Part shown: positions 48,455 to 60,464 of the stretch, piece by piece
Layout: each line of letters starts with the position of its first letter
Numbering within the stretch: position 1 is the first letter of the stretch
Assembly: GCA_025642075.2 (NCBI GenBank)
Contig: JAODUO010000126.1
Span: forward strand, 653,501-717,500
Length of the DNA stretch: 64,000 nt
Direction: 5' to 3'
DNA from: Ridgeia piscesae
Lineage: Eukaryota > Annelida > Polychaeta > Sabellida > Siboglinidae
Program-made: the position numbers and the translations under genes
The notes under the pieces: model-generated
What the model was told of the DNA's origin: nothing
Databases searched by the model: none
Seen by the model: only the letters and a program-made list of their open reading frames with translations

Positions 48455-51400
48455 TCAGTGTTATAGTGCACGTGTGACGTACCGGCATGTGTCTGCATTG
48501 TACTTTATCCACGTATTGTGTTCAGTGTTATAGTGCACGTGTGACGTACCGGAATGTGTCTGCATTGTACTTTATCCACGTATTGTGTTCAGTGTTATAG
48601 TGCACGTGTGACGTACCGGCATGTGTCTGCATTGTACTTTATCCACGTATCGTGTTCAGTGTTATAGTGCACGTGTGACGTACCGGCATGTGTCTGCATT
48701 GTACTTTATCCACGTATTGTGTTCAGTGTTATAGTGCACGTGTGACGTACTGGAATGTTTGTCTGCATTGTACTTTATCCACGTATTGTGTTCAGTGTTA
48801 TAGTGCACGTGTGACGTACCGGCATGTTTGTCTGCATTGTACTTTATCCACGTATTGTGTTCAGTGTTATAGTGCACGTGTGACGTACCGGCATGTGTCT
48901 GCATTGTACTTTATCCACGTATTGTGTTCAGTGTTATAGTGCACGTGTGACGTACCGGCATGTTTGTCTGCATTGTACTTTATCCACGTATTGTGTTCAG
49001 TGTTATAGTGCACGTGTGACGTACCGGCATGTTTGTCTGCATTGTACTTTATCCACGTATTGTGTTCAGTGTTATAGTGCACGTGTGACGTACCGGCATG
49101 TGTCTGCATTGTACTTTATCCACGTATTGTGTTCAGTGTTATAGTGCACGTGTGACGTACTGGAATGTTTGTCTGCATTGTACTTTATCCACGTATTGTG
49201 TTCAGTGTTATAGTGCACGTGTGACGTACCGGAATGTTTGTCTGCATTGTACTTTATCAACGTATTGTGTTCAGTGTTATAGTGCACGTGTGACGTACCG
49301 GCATGTGTCTGCATTGTACTTTATCCACGTATTGTGTTCAGTGTTATGGTGCACGTGTGACGTACCGGCATGTGTCTGCATTGTACTTTAATCCACGTAT
49401 CGTGTTCAGTGTTATAGTGCACGTGTGACGTACCGGCATGTGTCTGCATTGTACTTTATCCACGTATTGTGTTCAGTGTTATAGTGCACGTGTGACGTAC
49501 CGGCATGTGTCTGCATTGTACTTTATCCACGTATCGTGTTCAGTGTTATAGTGCACGTGTGACGTACCGGCATGTGTCTGCATTGTACTTTATCCACGTA
49601 TTGTGTTCAGTGTTATAGTGCACGTGTGACGTACCGGCATGTGTCTGCATTGTACTTTATCCACGTATTGTGTTCAGTGTTATGGTGCACGTGTGACGTA
49701 CCGGCATGTGTCTGCATTGTACTTTATCCACGTATCGTGTTCAGTGTTATGGTGCACGTGTGACGTACCGGCATGTGTCTGCATTGTACTTTATCCACGT
49801 ATTGTGTTCAGTGTTATAGTGCACGTGTGACGTACCGGCATGTGTCTGCATTGTACTTTATCCACGTATCGTGTTCAGTGTTATAGTGCACGTGTGACGT
49901 ACCGGCATGTGTCTGCATTGTACTTTATCCACGTATTGTGTTCAGTGTTATAGTGCACGTGTGACGTACCGGCATGTGTCTGCATTGTACTTTATCCACG
50001 TATTGTGTTCAGTGTTATAGTGCACGTGTGACGTACCGGCATGTGTCTGCATTGTACTTTATCCACGTATTGTGTTCAGTGTTATAGTGCACGTGTGACG
50101 TACCGGCATGTGTCTGCATTGTATTTTATCCACGTATTGTGTTCAGTGTTATAGTGCACGTGTGACGTACCGGCATGTGTCTGCATTGTACTTTATCCAC
50201 GTATCGTGTTCAGTGTTATAGTGCACGTGTGACGTACCGGCATGTGTCTGCATTGTACTTTATCCACGTATCGTGTTCAGTGTTATAGTGCACGTGTGAC
50301 GTACCGGCATGTGTCTGCATTGTACTTTATCCACGTATTGTGTTCAGTGTTATAGTGCACGTGTGACGTACCGGCATGTGTCTGCATTGTACTTTATCCA
50401 CGTATTGTGTTCAGTGTTATAGTGCACGTGTGACGTACCGGCATGTGTCTGCATTGTACTTTATCCACGTATTGTGTTCAGTGTTATAGTGCACGTGTGA
50501 CGTACCGGAATGTTTGTCTGCATTGTATTTTATCCACGTATTGTGTTCAGTGTTATAGTGCACGTGTGACGTACCGGCATGTGTCTGCATTGTACTTTAT
50601 CCACGTATTGTGTTCAGTGTTATGGTGCACGTGTGACGTACCGGCATGTGTCTGCATTGTACTTTATCCACGTATTGTGTTCAGTGTTATGGTGCACGTG
50701 TGAGTACCGGCATGTGTCTGCATTGTATTTTATCCACGTATTGTGTTCAGTGTTATAGTGCACGTGTGACGTACCGGAATGTTTGTCTGCATTGTATTTT
50801 ATCCACGTATTGTGTTCAGTGTTATAGTGCACGTGTGACGTACCGGCATGTGTCTGCATTGTACTTTATCCACGTATTGTGTTCAGTGTTATAGTGCACG
50901 TGTGACGTACCGGAATGTTTGTCTGCATTGTATTTTATCCACGTATTGTGTTCAGTGTTATAGTGCACGTGTGACGTACCGGCATGTGTCTGCATTGTAC
51001 TTTATCCACGTATTGTGTTCAGTGTTATAGTGCACGTGTGACGTACCGGAATGTTTGTCTGCATTGTATTTTATCCACGTATTGTGTTCAGTGTTATAGT
51101 GCACGTGTGACGTACCGGAATGTTTGTCTGCATTGTACTTTATCCACGTATTGTGTTCAGTGTTATAGTGCACGTGTGACGTACCGGAATGTTTGTCTGC
51201 ATTGTATTTTATCCACGTATTGTGTTCAGTGTTATAGTGCACGTGTGACGTACCGGCATGTGTCTGCATTGTACTTTATCCACGTATTGTGTTCAGTGTT
51301 ATAGTGCACGTGTGACGTACCGGAATGTTTGTCTGCATTGTACTTTATCCACGTATTGTGTTCAGTGTTATAGTGCACGTGTGACGTACCGGAATGTTTG

Positions 51401-51845
51401 TCTGCATTGTATTTTATCCACGTATTGTGTTCAGTGTTATAGTGCACGTGTGACGTACCGGAATGTTTGTCTGCATTGTATTTTATCCACGTATTGTGTT
51501 CAGTGTTATAGTGCACGTGTGACGTACCGGCATGTGTCTGCATTGTACTTTATCCACGTATTGTGTTCAGTGTTATAGTGCACGTGTGACGTACCGGAAT
51601 GTTTGTCTGCATTGTATTTTATCCACGTATTGTGTTCAGTGTTATGGTGCACGTGTGACGTACCGGAATGTTTGTCTGCATTGTATTTTATCCACGTATT
51701 GTGTTCAGTGTTATAGTGCACGTGTGACGTACCGGAATGTTTGTCTGCATTGTACTTTATCCACGTATTGTGTTCAGTGTTATAGTGCACGTGTGACGTA
51801 CCGGAATGTTTGTCTGCATTGTATTTTATCCACGTATTGTGTTCT
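48455..51845. repeat. 3.4-kb satellite, 67/69-bp unit, about 50 copies
   Basis: The unit runs TGTTCAGTGTTATAGTGCAC, GTGTGACGTACCGGCATGTG, TCTGCATTGTACTTTATCCA, CGTATTG (67 bases). A second type has CATGTTTGTCTGC or AATGTTTGTCTGC in place of CATGTGTCTGC and is 69 bases. Copies are over 95 percent alike by eye. The types alternate in higher-order blocks: 205-bp spacing at about 48688, 48893, 49098 and 49303, and 274-bp spacing at 50984, 51258 and 51532. Each unit holds CACGTG and TGACGTAC. The open frames on both strands are repeat artefacts. Confidence 0.97.
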
Positions 51846-51939
51846 TAATTCACGTAAAGCAGTTTCGGGTAGAAGTGACTGCATTCTAGGCCCAAAGGTA
51901 GCTACACCTTAACGGGTTACAAGGAAATGATTCGAAGTC

Positions 51940-52510
51940 TAAACCGTATTCATTACATCATTTATAATGTATCACTGGCATTTCTTTCCAGCGACCCGGC
52001 GTTGTGATGGCGCCAACCGGGAAAACGTCAAGACTACTGTGACGTCACGTCGACGCGGGTGACACGCCATCTGTTACGTAGTTGCTGAAGCATTTTGGCG
52101 GCGTCGTTTTAACCTCGATTAACCAGGCTCCGTGAGGTGGCAGCACTTTTCAGCCCCTCAACCCCCCCCCGCCTGGCGAATTAGTGGGCTGCTGATGTAA
52201 TCGCCAGGGCGGCCTTACCACAGATTAGGACAGAGACGGTTCTCAAGCCGGATTTGAAATAACAAATTACATAACGATACTTTTTTTATCAGATAATGCT
52301 GTATTACGAAAACTATTTAGAATTAAACTTATACTAACACGAAAATAAATAGAAATACAAATTTGCAGTTGTTTATACAATAGGAACTACGGCAGAATTT
52401 ACCAGTATCCGTGAGGTGGCAGCATTGTTTAGCCCCACACGGATAACGGATACTATTAAAAAGCCCTTTAGTGGGCTGTACTTGTGCTAGCGTATTTAAC
52501 CCTAAGTGAC
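51940..52510 (+). repeat. dispersed repeat, copy A (full)
   Basis: It shares long stretches with 54355-54642 in the same orientation: CATTACATCATTTATAA, TATCACTGGC, ACGTCA.GACTACTGTGACGTCA, GTTGCTGAAGCATTTTGGCGGCG and GTGCTAGCGTATTTAACC. Copy A has about 280 extra internal bases, including the GAGGTGGCAGCA / TTTAGCCCC words. Family unknown; probably a non-autonomous transposon. Confidence 0.75.
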
Positions 52511-52739
52511 ATGCATATATTGATACAGCGGCCTGTACTAAATTGACATTCTGGTACTGTATCATATACGAGGCATGCCAGTGTGTGTAGTGCTTACCAC
52601 TACATTACACTACCGGACGTACACTGAAAGTGTTGTTTCTGCCTATTGAAAACATAAGTCAATTCGACGTTTTCCTTTGAAGGCTGACTTTCGAACTGTT
52701 GCCGAGTTACGAGTTTTTTGGCAGTCGTGCAGAATCCGG

Positions 52740-53340
52740 TCGCACCTCGGTTTTTGCGCTTATAATAGTGATAATAATAATAATAACAACAATAATAATA
52801 GTTATTGCGCCTAAATCCTTAGAAATCAAGCCCAGAGGCGCATCAATACAAAAGGGAAGATCGATCTCAGGATCAATAAACAAATCCAATTGTCATCAGA
52901 CTGACTGATAGGTGGATAGGCAAGGTTGTAAAGCTATGTCTTTAAATGACGGCAGAATTTAGCAATATCTTCAACTGATTTAGCAATTGGTAGGAAGCAT
53001 ATTCCAAAGAGTAGGCGCACCCACAGCAAAAGTCCTAGTCTCAATGCTAGTATTGACTTTAGGAACAAAACGTAAATCAGAATTAAATGATCGAAGCTGA
53101 GCAGGTTTTTGTACAGGAGTAAGCAACGAATGTAAATACGATGGCTGCTTACAGGAAAGTGTCTAGTAAGTAATGGTAGAGTTCTTAAATATATACGATA
53201 TCGGACAAGAAGTCAAAGCAGAAACTCGAGAAGCGGCTGAAAATTAATAAAATATGGATCCCTAATCGCAATCCTTGCAAAACAATTTTGAGCACGTTGT
53301 AGTTTTATGATATTCTTAATAGCAATATTAATAATATTGG

Positions 53341-53416
<76 letters not shown>

Positions 53417-53930
53417 TATATTATATATTAAACTATGGAAGTTACCTAACTATTATTATGAAAAAGCGAATTCCAGTAGTCTAATCTAAGAGTGACTAGC
53501 GCAGTTACAACAGTTTTTGTAATAGAAAGAGGCAAATTATGAATGTGCTATCCACTTCAACAAATTTGAGAAATGTGTTCCCTAAAATAAAATTTGTCAT
53601 AAAAATGACTCGTAAATTTCGAGTTGAAATTGCAACCATAATATGCTGATTAAGTAAGGGTGTAGGAAACAAAATTCTTAATTTCTTTCACGTTGCCTCT
53701 GGGTTCCAATAATACGAAACTCCATTTTATCAGCATTCAGCTTCAATCTACTCTTTATCACCCAATAAAAACTTCATAAAGAAAACTTCTAAGTTGTTGT
53801 AAAGAATTATCAGCATCGGGAGTAGATCATAAATATGAGTCTCGTCTGCATAAAGATGACGGCTCAAGTGATGCCTTTTAATAACTGAACTCACTGGTGT
53901 ACGACCACGTCTCTTATTCTTGTATATACG
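52740..53930 (-). pseudogene. decayed non-LTR retrotransposon, CR1-type reverse transcriptase end
   Basis: Read on the minus strand with several frame changes and stops. It gives HLYADETHIYD at about 53825-53857 (the RT catalytic YxDD box with the second Asp changed to Glu), then LNADKMEF and LLNQHIMVAISTRNLRVIF. After an (AT)n interruption come ARIAIRDP-like and SFNSDLRFVPKVNTSIETRT remnants, then FAVGAPTLWNMLP. This order is that of the C-terminal half of LINE RTs of the CR1 group. The 3' end carries an (ATT)n-like tail at 52762-52805. It is truncated at its 5' end and dead. Confidence 0.82.
53345..53432. repeat. (AT)n microsatellite inside a LINE remnant
   Basis: The AT run separates the RT palm part from the C-terminal part of the element at 52740-53930. 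Confidence 0.95.
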
Positions 53931-54139
53931 GTATTGGGGTAGGAACCAGCGTGACCCATGGCCCTTCGCTAATATCTGGGAATTTACAAATGCAGATGTT
54001 ATATTTTATATTCCTTATTTTGGCATCATACTTTGCCATTATATGTATTTTTAAATATAACTATCATTATATATAATAATTAGTGACTGATTTCGTTCAG
54101 TTTGTCTTTGTGCATCAGAAGCTACCCCACATGGTGATG

Positions 54140-54354
54140 GGATTATAGTGCATAAGTGAGTGCCTGGCTATAGACAGTGGTGGATATGTGTACGAACAGT
54201 CTTCGCGCATTAATTGCAGCATACGGCTGGATGATTCACAGAGAAGTTGAGATGGTGTCTGATTGAATAGGTCTGCCAGAGAAGTAAAATGTAAAGCGCT
54301 TTATGCAATCCTGAGGATTGGAGACTGCACTATATAAGAACTTACCTTTACTTA
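54140..54354 (+). mobile_element. SINE copy, head missing
   Basis: It aligns with 56388-56597: GTGCCTGGCTATAGACA, CAGTCTTCGCGCATTAATTG, GTAAAGCGCTTTATGCA and CTATATAAGAACTTACCTTT. More diverged than the copy at 56270. Confidence 0.85.
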
Positions 54355-54642
54355 ATCTTAACCTATTCATTACATCATTTATAACGTATCACTGGCGCTT
54401 CTTTCCGGCGTTGTGATGGCGCTAACCCGGAAAACGTCATGACTACTGTGACGTCACATCGACGCGGCCCACGCGCCATTTAGTACGTAGTTGCTGAAGC
54501 ATTTTGGCGGCGTAGTTTATAAATACGGCGACGTCGTTTATCTACATCTAAGCCAACCTGACGAAACCATTTCTTTCTTCTTCTTCTTCTTCTTCCCTTA
54601 AGTGGGCTATTGTTGTGCTAGCGTATTTAACCTTAAGTGCCC
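54355..54642 (+). repeat. dispersed repeat, copy B (internally deleted)
   Basis: Same order of shared blocks as 51940-52510 but shorter. A CTT-rich run (TTCTTCTTCTTC) at about 54572-54594 interrupts it. Confidence 0.72.
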
Positions 54643-54654
54643 CAAGGATCTTTA

Positions 54655-55540
54655 TGTTTTCGTGTAAACAATCAAAAGTAAATTGTGGTGATGCACACGG
54701 GAATGTATCTTCACGGGCGCATGTGACAGCAGACATTCTATGGCACTACCCGAATGGAACTGGAGCTTCTGTAGGTGACCGGTGGGAGTGTAGAAGCTAC
54801 AAAGCCGGCCTTCATGTAGCTCTTCGAAACATGTTTCCCGGACCACTAGCAGCTTGTTTGTCTTCATCATGATTGAGAGGACTGACACGAGATCTCAGTA
54901 TACACACCTCTTCCAATCTGCGATCTAATCATGCCGTCCGAAGAAGGAGAGATTTAATCTTGCATCTGGATTTTCCTCACATAATTGTTGCATGCAGATA
55001 GTCGTTCAATGTATATTTCTGTACCTTCTTCATACTATCCTTCAGGGCATCATTCTTGCCTGGCAGAAGGGTATAGTTATCAGGTTTTTTATGAACTCCT
55101 TCACGTGTAACCGCATACGTCGTGCCTGCTATGGTTGTGTAACATTGTGTTGTCCTACGAACCCATTCTTGTGGATAGTGTATCGTCAGACGATGCTTCC
55201 TGTCCGACTTATCTTCAGTTGGCGTCAAATGAAGAGTGACCGCCTTTTCTTGTCTGAAATATGTTGCATTTCTATCACAAGGGAACCATTTTCACTTTTT
55301 TATTTCACAAAGGATTCAATCCGTCCTTCCTATGTCATAGCAGTTCTTGCTTTTCCTGAATCTTCTTCTTAATTCCGGGTTGTGTGGCTTACATTTTCAC
55401 CAAAGCCCACACACGTCTTTGTAGCCTCTTTGTCTTCAAGACATTAAAATTTTAACTTCTTTTTGGCAGACTTGGGTAAGTTTACAACAGTAGGAATTTC
55501 AACTGAAATCATAGTAGTAGGCTCCTTCGGTCATGACTGA
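54655..55540. other. sequence with no recognised gene
   Basis: Overlapping open frames of 60-126 codons occur on both strands. The minus-strand frame at 54977-55228 looks the most protein-like (Ig-like strand ending LTIHYP), but upstream frames are broken by stops and no family could be assigned. It may be a decayed gene or transposon piece. Confidence 0.3.
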
Positions 55541-55556
55541 CCATGGGTGAAGCAAC

Positions 55557-56095
55557 CTAACTGTTCTTACTGTCTGCTCGGTTGGAACAGCGTCGCCTGT
55601 GGCTGAAGAGACCGATGCGGGAGAGGCAGAGTCTACCACAAAGGTCGCATCTATGTGTGGTCTCTGGCCTGCTGGAGTTGCTGCGCTCCTTTCTGCGTGT
55701 CCGCTTGTCTACTGCTGTGTTCACCAGTTTCTTTCCCCCTGTCCTGAGGTGTTTGTTCAGGGCACTTCTCCACCCCACGTCATGCGGTCAGCTGCAAGGC
55801 CATCCCAGAATACCACATCGATGTCGAGCGCCTTCATGTCTCTCATGCAGACGTCCTTGTATCGCAGCCGCGGGCGGCCAGTGGTTTCCTTCCCTGGTGC
55901 CAGCTCACCATACAGGATGTCTTTTGGGATGCGGTCATCGTTCATGCGGTGGACATGACCCAGCCAGCGCAGTCTACGCCGCCTGAGCAGAGGGTACATC
56001 CTGGGAAGACCAGCACAACACCGGACCTCGGCGTTGGACGCTCTGTCTTTCCGAGAAACATGTTGTCTGCTTTCTTCTATTGTAACAGCCCACAT
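55557..56095 (-). pseudogene. 3' end of a non-LTR retrotransposon ORF, frameshifted
   Basis: The first part (56095-55757) reads LRRRRLRWLGHVHRMNDDRI, then a GRPRLRYKDVC motif, the familiar C-terminal region of LINE polyproteins after the RT domain. A frameshift near 55765-55780 leads into LNKHLRTGGKKLVN and finally a CDLCGR..SRIGLFSHRRRC zinc finger (Cys-x2-Cys, His-x4-Cys). It is 5' truncated, and the frameshift shows it is not functional. Confidence 0.85.
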
Positions 56096-56269
56096 GTAGG
56101 ACTTACTTTCTATTTGTGATTATTGACTATTAATCGCTGATTGTTTGACAAGCAGTATGCATTCCAACTATGAGGAAAGCATAACTATTCCCTCATATAT
56201 ACATTACACATACATACACATGCTTGACTATAGTTCGATGCATCATCGAACCATAAACCATTTGAAGTA

Positions 56270-56597
56270 GAGCGCAATGGCTCAGCGGTAGAGCTTCGGA
56301 CTCTCGACTACGAGAACCTGGGTTCGAATCCTGTGCTGCGGTGTTAAAACCTTGGGCAAGTTTTTTCACTCTACATTGCTCCAGTTCACTCAGCTGTATA
56401 AATGAGTACCTGGCTATAGACAATGGTGGATACGTGTACGAGCAGTCTTCGCGCATTAATTGTAGCATATGTCTGGATGCTTCCCAGAGAAGCCGAGACG
56501 GTGTCTGAGTGAACAGGTCTGTCAGGGAAGTAAAGTGTAAAGCGCTTTAAACAGTCCTGAGGACTGGATACTGCGCTATATAAGAACTTGCCTTTTT
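56270..56597 (+). mobile_element. tRNA-derived SINE, near full length
   Basis: The head is tRNA-like, with an A box TGGCTCAGCGG (56278-56288) and a B box GGTTCGAATCC (56321-56331) at tRNA spacing. The body follows (GAGTACCTGGCTATAGACAA, CAGTCTTCGCGCATTAATTG), then the GTAAAGCGCTTTAAACAGTC and CTATATAAGAACTTGCCTTT tail shared with the copies at 20408 and 54140. The head is flanked by non-tRNA sequence and lacks a clean acceptor stem, so I call it a SINE rather than a tRNA gene. Confidence 0.88.
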
Positions 56598-58186
56598 ACA
56601 GCATGTGAACGTTAAAGAAGCCTTGAATCATATGACTTGATGACGATACTTGACTGCATAATTACATTGCTTCACGCTTCATTGAATACGAATGGACAAA
56701 ATAATATATTACGTTGATGGCTAAAAAAGAACAATTACGAGCACATACACAATATATAATATGGTTTTACTTTTATTATGCTGGATGATATAGACCCATT
56801 AATGTTGCGTTAAAAATCACACTTTTACCGTATTACGCGCTTATCAGTCTTTTAATGAAACAATAAGAGAATGATGTCTATCAGTTGCGATGTAAGTGTG
56901 TCCTTTACTTGATCTCGTCACGGCCATTTAAGACACACAAGATAAGACCATTTTGCTACATCGTTAGTTTTACCTTACATTTTCTTCAATGTTTGCTGTT
57001 CCTAGTATGCATACTAAACACGGTCATGCATAATTACTGTTAATATAAAAAACATGGGTACAACATAGTCCTTCACCATTTTAGCTGACCCCATGATGAA
57101 CGGGTAGACGTTAAAAATGGACACGTACGTACAATAGCAGTTAGTGACATACCATATTTAATGTTTCTTCACTTCCCGTTGTGTTAAACATAAACCATTC
57201 CGTTCCATCTTCCTCTCTTAGAAATATAGTTGCTAAAATTACCGAATAGTAAAACATTAGTTATACTATGTAGTCTGTTCCGCTACACCAGAATCACCCG
57301 CTCGAGCCAAGACTTCCGGATGGCAATAGTGACAGCTGATTCAGTTGAACATCGTCCAACTTGCTGTTTTGACAGTTCCGATTATAAGAATCAACTCCCG
57401 CGGACAGCATCAAACCACAATACCACACGTTTAGTTTGCCTCGCCTGTCTTCGAGTCAGGGTGTTATTTTGAAAAACGGCGTATCCCGTTACCTAATCCA
57501 ATAAGACAAGTAATATTAGATCACTTGCTCGGTTGCTTACTGGTTATCTGCATCAGAAAGTTTGGAATACGTAATTGTCTCGCGAGCTCTCTGTATATCT
57601 ATAACAAAAGTATGGTTTTAACTGCGCCAACGTGTATTATTTGTCACGTTACGTCACCATTTGCATGTATTTATCGCGTCGTAGAATGTAATGTTTGATA
57701 TTTAACACAAATAGTCGCAGCTTATATTAAGCTGCTTGGTGTATGCTTGATCACAAATGATCATTTGTTTAAAATGGATATTCGTTATGACGCTACTCGT
57801 TGTTGTTACTACGACATATTTAAGAAAACCTAGTTTCGCTCTGGTATCTCCCCTTGCCAGTAGTTCAACCCTTCCTTTGACAACATTTCAAACTGATGGA
57901 TGATTCGCCGCAGTTTGTGTATATCTACACGATATAAATCAATTTTACTCTGCTTGTTGCATGCTAGATTTCTTTAGAGTTATGATTAAAAGTTTAGCAC
58001 AGACACAACTATTTAATTGCGATACAAATCTTCAAACGCTAATAAAGAGGATGGAATGGGTATTGACTGACTCGGAGTTACTTCGGAAGGGTTTGTTTCC
58101 TGTAATTAAAATGGATAACCTGTACTAATTCACGTAACATGTAAATTAACAATGTTTACATGTTTGTCGTAAAGCGGTGTCGCGCT
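56598..58186. other. AT-rich intergenic sequence
   Basis: No gene seen. It contains the left copy of an inverted repeat (57665-57719) whose partner is at 61965-62020. Confidence 0.5.
57665..57719 (+). repeat. long-distance inverted repeat, left copy
   Basis: TATTTATCGCGTCGTAGAAT and the following 33 bases are the near-exact reverse complement of 61965-62020. Confidence 0.88.
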
Positions 58187-58652
58187 TACTTACATTTTTC
58201 CGGTCGTTAAAAACGTTCCGGTTGACGTTTCTGCGCATGCGCAATAAATGTAAAATCATCAATGTCCAGCGAAACAACACAGCATTTTCGGTATAAATGC
58301 CACGAGCTGCTCGTTAATTTTCCTGTGATGATTATAATCTGTGAAGAGTTTCTTAAAATGTCGTTCAATGCAATAAAATATTACGTTTTTTTATCAATCA
58401 CTGTCACGGATTATGGCGCACTAGAGTCACGTGGTTTATGCTTGCTATCAAAATATGCCGCAAAATTTGTTTGCCTCGTGTTAATTTGCGACAAATAACT
58501 TTGCTGAGAGGTTATATACATCCTAACGAACAACCCGTAATATTTATACCATAAATGCTTTGTCTTTTCGCTGAACATTGATGATTTTACATATATCGCG
58601 CATGCGCAGAAACGTCAACCGGAACGTTTCTTACGCCGGAAAATGTAAGCGG
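58187..58652. mobile_element. foldback element with arms of about 100 bp
   Basis: The left arm (58187-58300) includes CCGGTTGACGTTTCTGCGCA and GCGCATGCGC. The right arm (58545-58652) contains their reverse complements, including GCGCATGCGCAGAAACGTCA. The match continues inward through ATCATCAATGTTCAGCGAAA-type sequence and TTTATACC. A spacer of about 240 bases has no convincing ORF. Non-autonomous DNA transposon-like. Confidence 0.85.
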
Positions 58653-58719
58653 TACAGCGGCATGTCAATTACCAAATTACTCTATCGTAGACTCCATTTA
58701 ATATGCTCACTCGTCATAC

Positions 58720-58761
58720 TACGTAAAACTAGTAAATTACTGCGTAAAACTAGTAAATTAT
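58720..58761. repeat. 20-bp direct repeat, two copies
   Basis: GTAAAACTAGTAAATTA occurs twice in tandem with a TGC spacer. Confidence 0.85.
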
Positions 58762-59400
58762 AGATGCAATATCTTCGCTCCTAAACGTCTTCTATTTGTG
58801 CCGTAACGCGCGAGTTATAATTACTCGCTACATCGGCTATTCTGTCGTCAACACTACGTCACGATAGTAGTGGTCATCGTGATTTACCACCTGACCGCTC
58901 GGACCTTACTCACTTTCGCACGAAGCGACGTTGTTGTGATTACCACGCACCGACCGCGAATGCATTTCGTGTCCACGGGAGGATCACGCACTCAACCGCC
59001 GCCTCGGCCGCTGTAGACATGCACGGTGCGGGTCCCAGGACGTCCCTGAAGTGGGCGTTACGGTAAAACAACACGCGTGAGATCGCGTCGGCAAACGTTG
59101 CTCTCGGTTCGTACGTCAATGTTAACGGTGGCTCCGTGACGAGGCAGGCAATGTTTCCAGAACTCTTGCTGGCGTCGTACCTTGAGGACTGCATGTGAAT
59201 GGTATTATGTGTCACTGCGAGAAGAACTAGTCGAACCTGGAGGATCCACAGAGACGGTATTGACGGGTTTTACTGTAGAAGGTGAGATACTATCTGGAGC
59301 AAATGGGGGTCACTGAGACGGTACTCTACGCACACATGATAGAATGACTGTATTCAGTGTAATTATGTTTTTTTAAATCTTGACCAGGCGGATGACGCGA
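58762..59400. other. CpG-rich non-coding patch
   Basis: More GC- and CpG-rich than its neighbours at 58840-59160. It holds one 91-codon minus-strand frame (58940-59215) that I cannot assign to a family. Confidence 0.35.
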
Positions 59401-59544
59401 CTGAATGACCATGTTCGTGATCTCCATGTTTATCATAGTGTTTATCTTTTTTATCACATATATTTATCACATTCTAAGTTTCAACGTATCAACGATAAAC
59501 AACAACAACAATAATGGTAACACAGATATAAAAACATATATAAA

Positions 59545-59905
<361 letters not shown>

Positions 59906-59930
59906 GCAAACAGCAGACAGACAGATATAC

Positions 59931-59934
<4 letters not shown>

Positions 59935-59980
<46 letters not shown>
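59935..59980. repeat. (AT)n microsatellite
   Basis: AT run between the CAGA and CATA tracts. Confidence 0.97.
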
Positions 59981-59986
<6 letters not shown>

Positions 59987-59991
59987 CATAC

Positions 59992-60022
<31 letters not shown>

Positions 60023-60147
60023 CATACATACATACATACATACATACATACATACATACATACATACATACATACATACATACATACATACATACATACA
60101 TACATACATACATACATACATACATACATACATACATACATACATAC
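59992..60147. repeat. (CATA)n microsatellite, about 39 copies
   Basis: Uninterrupted TACA/CATA tetranucleotide repeat, third part of a compound tract. Confidence 0.98.
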
Positions 60148-60289
60148 CATCCCAATTAATAATTGGTTTTCTTTGTTCTACAGTTTCTCGGGACGGCCGA
60201 CCTCACGTTCCGCCATCGCCATTTAAGAACATAGTTGATCTTTCGATGAAGGCGACGATGCAATCTGCGGTAGGTAGATAATAATATAT

Positions 60290-60296
<7 letters not shown>

Positions 60297-60362
<66 letters not shown>

Positions 60363-60401
60363 ATTAATTGTGGGGACTAGTGCTGTAAGATATTTATGTG
60401 T

Positions 60402-60460
<59 letters not shown>
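60297..60460. repeat. two (AT)n microsatellites
   Basis: AT runs at 60297-60359 and 60405-60460 are separated by about 45 bases of unique sequence. Confidence 0.96.

Positions 60461-60464
<4 letters not shown>

Noticed and set aside
48662..51912. Many overlapping 60-126 codon frames in the 67/69-bp satellite
   Set aside because: Period effects: three units of 67+69+69 or similar keep frames open. They exist on both strands with identical content and no gene structure.
54977..55228. Minus-strand frame with an Ig-like end (LTIHYP)
   Set aside because: Upstream frames are broken by stops and no conserved Cys/Trp pattern could be established.
56270..56345. A true tRNA gene
   Set aside because: A and B boxes are clear, but the acceptor stem does not pair and the SINE body and tail follow directly.
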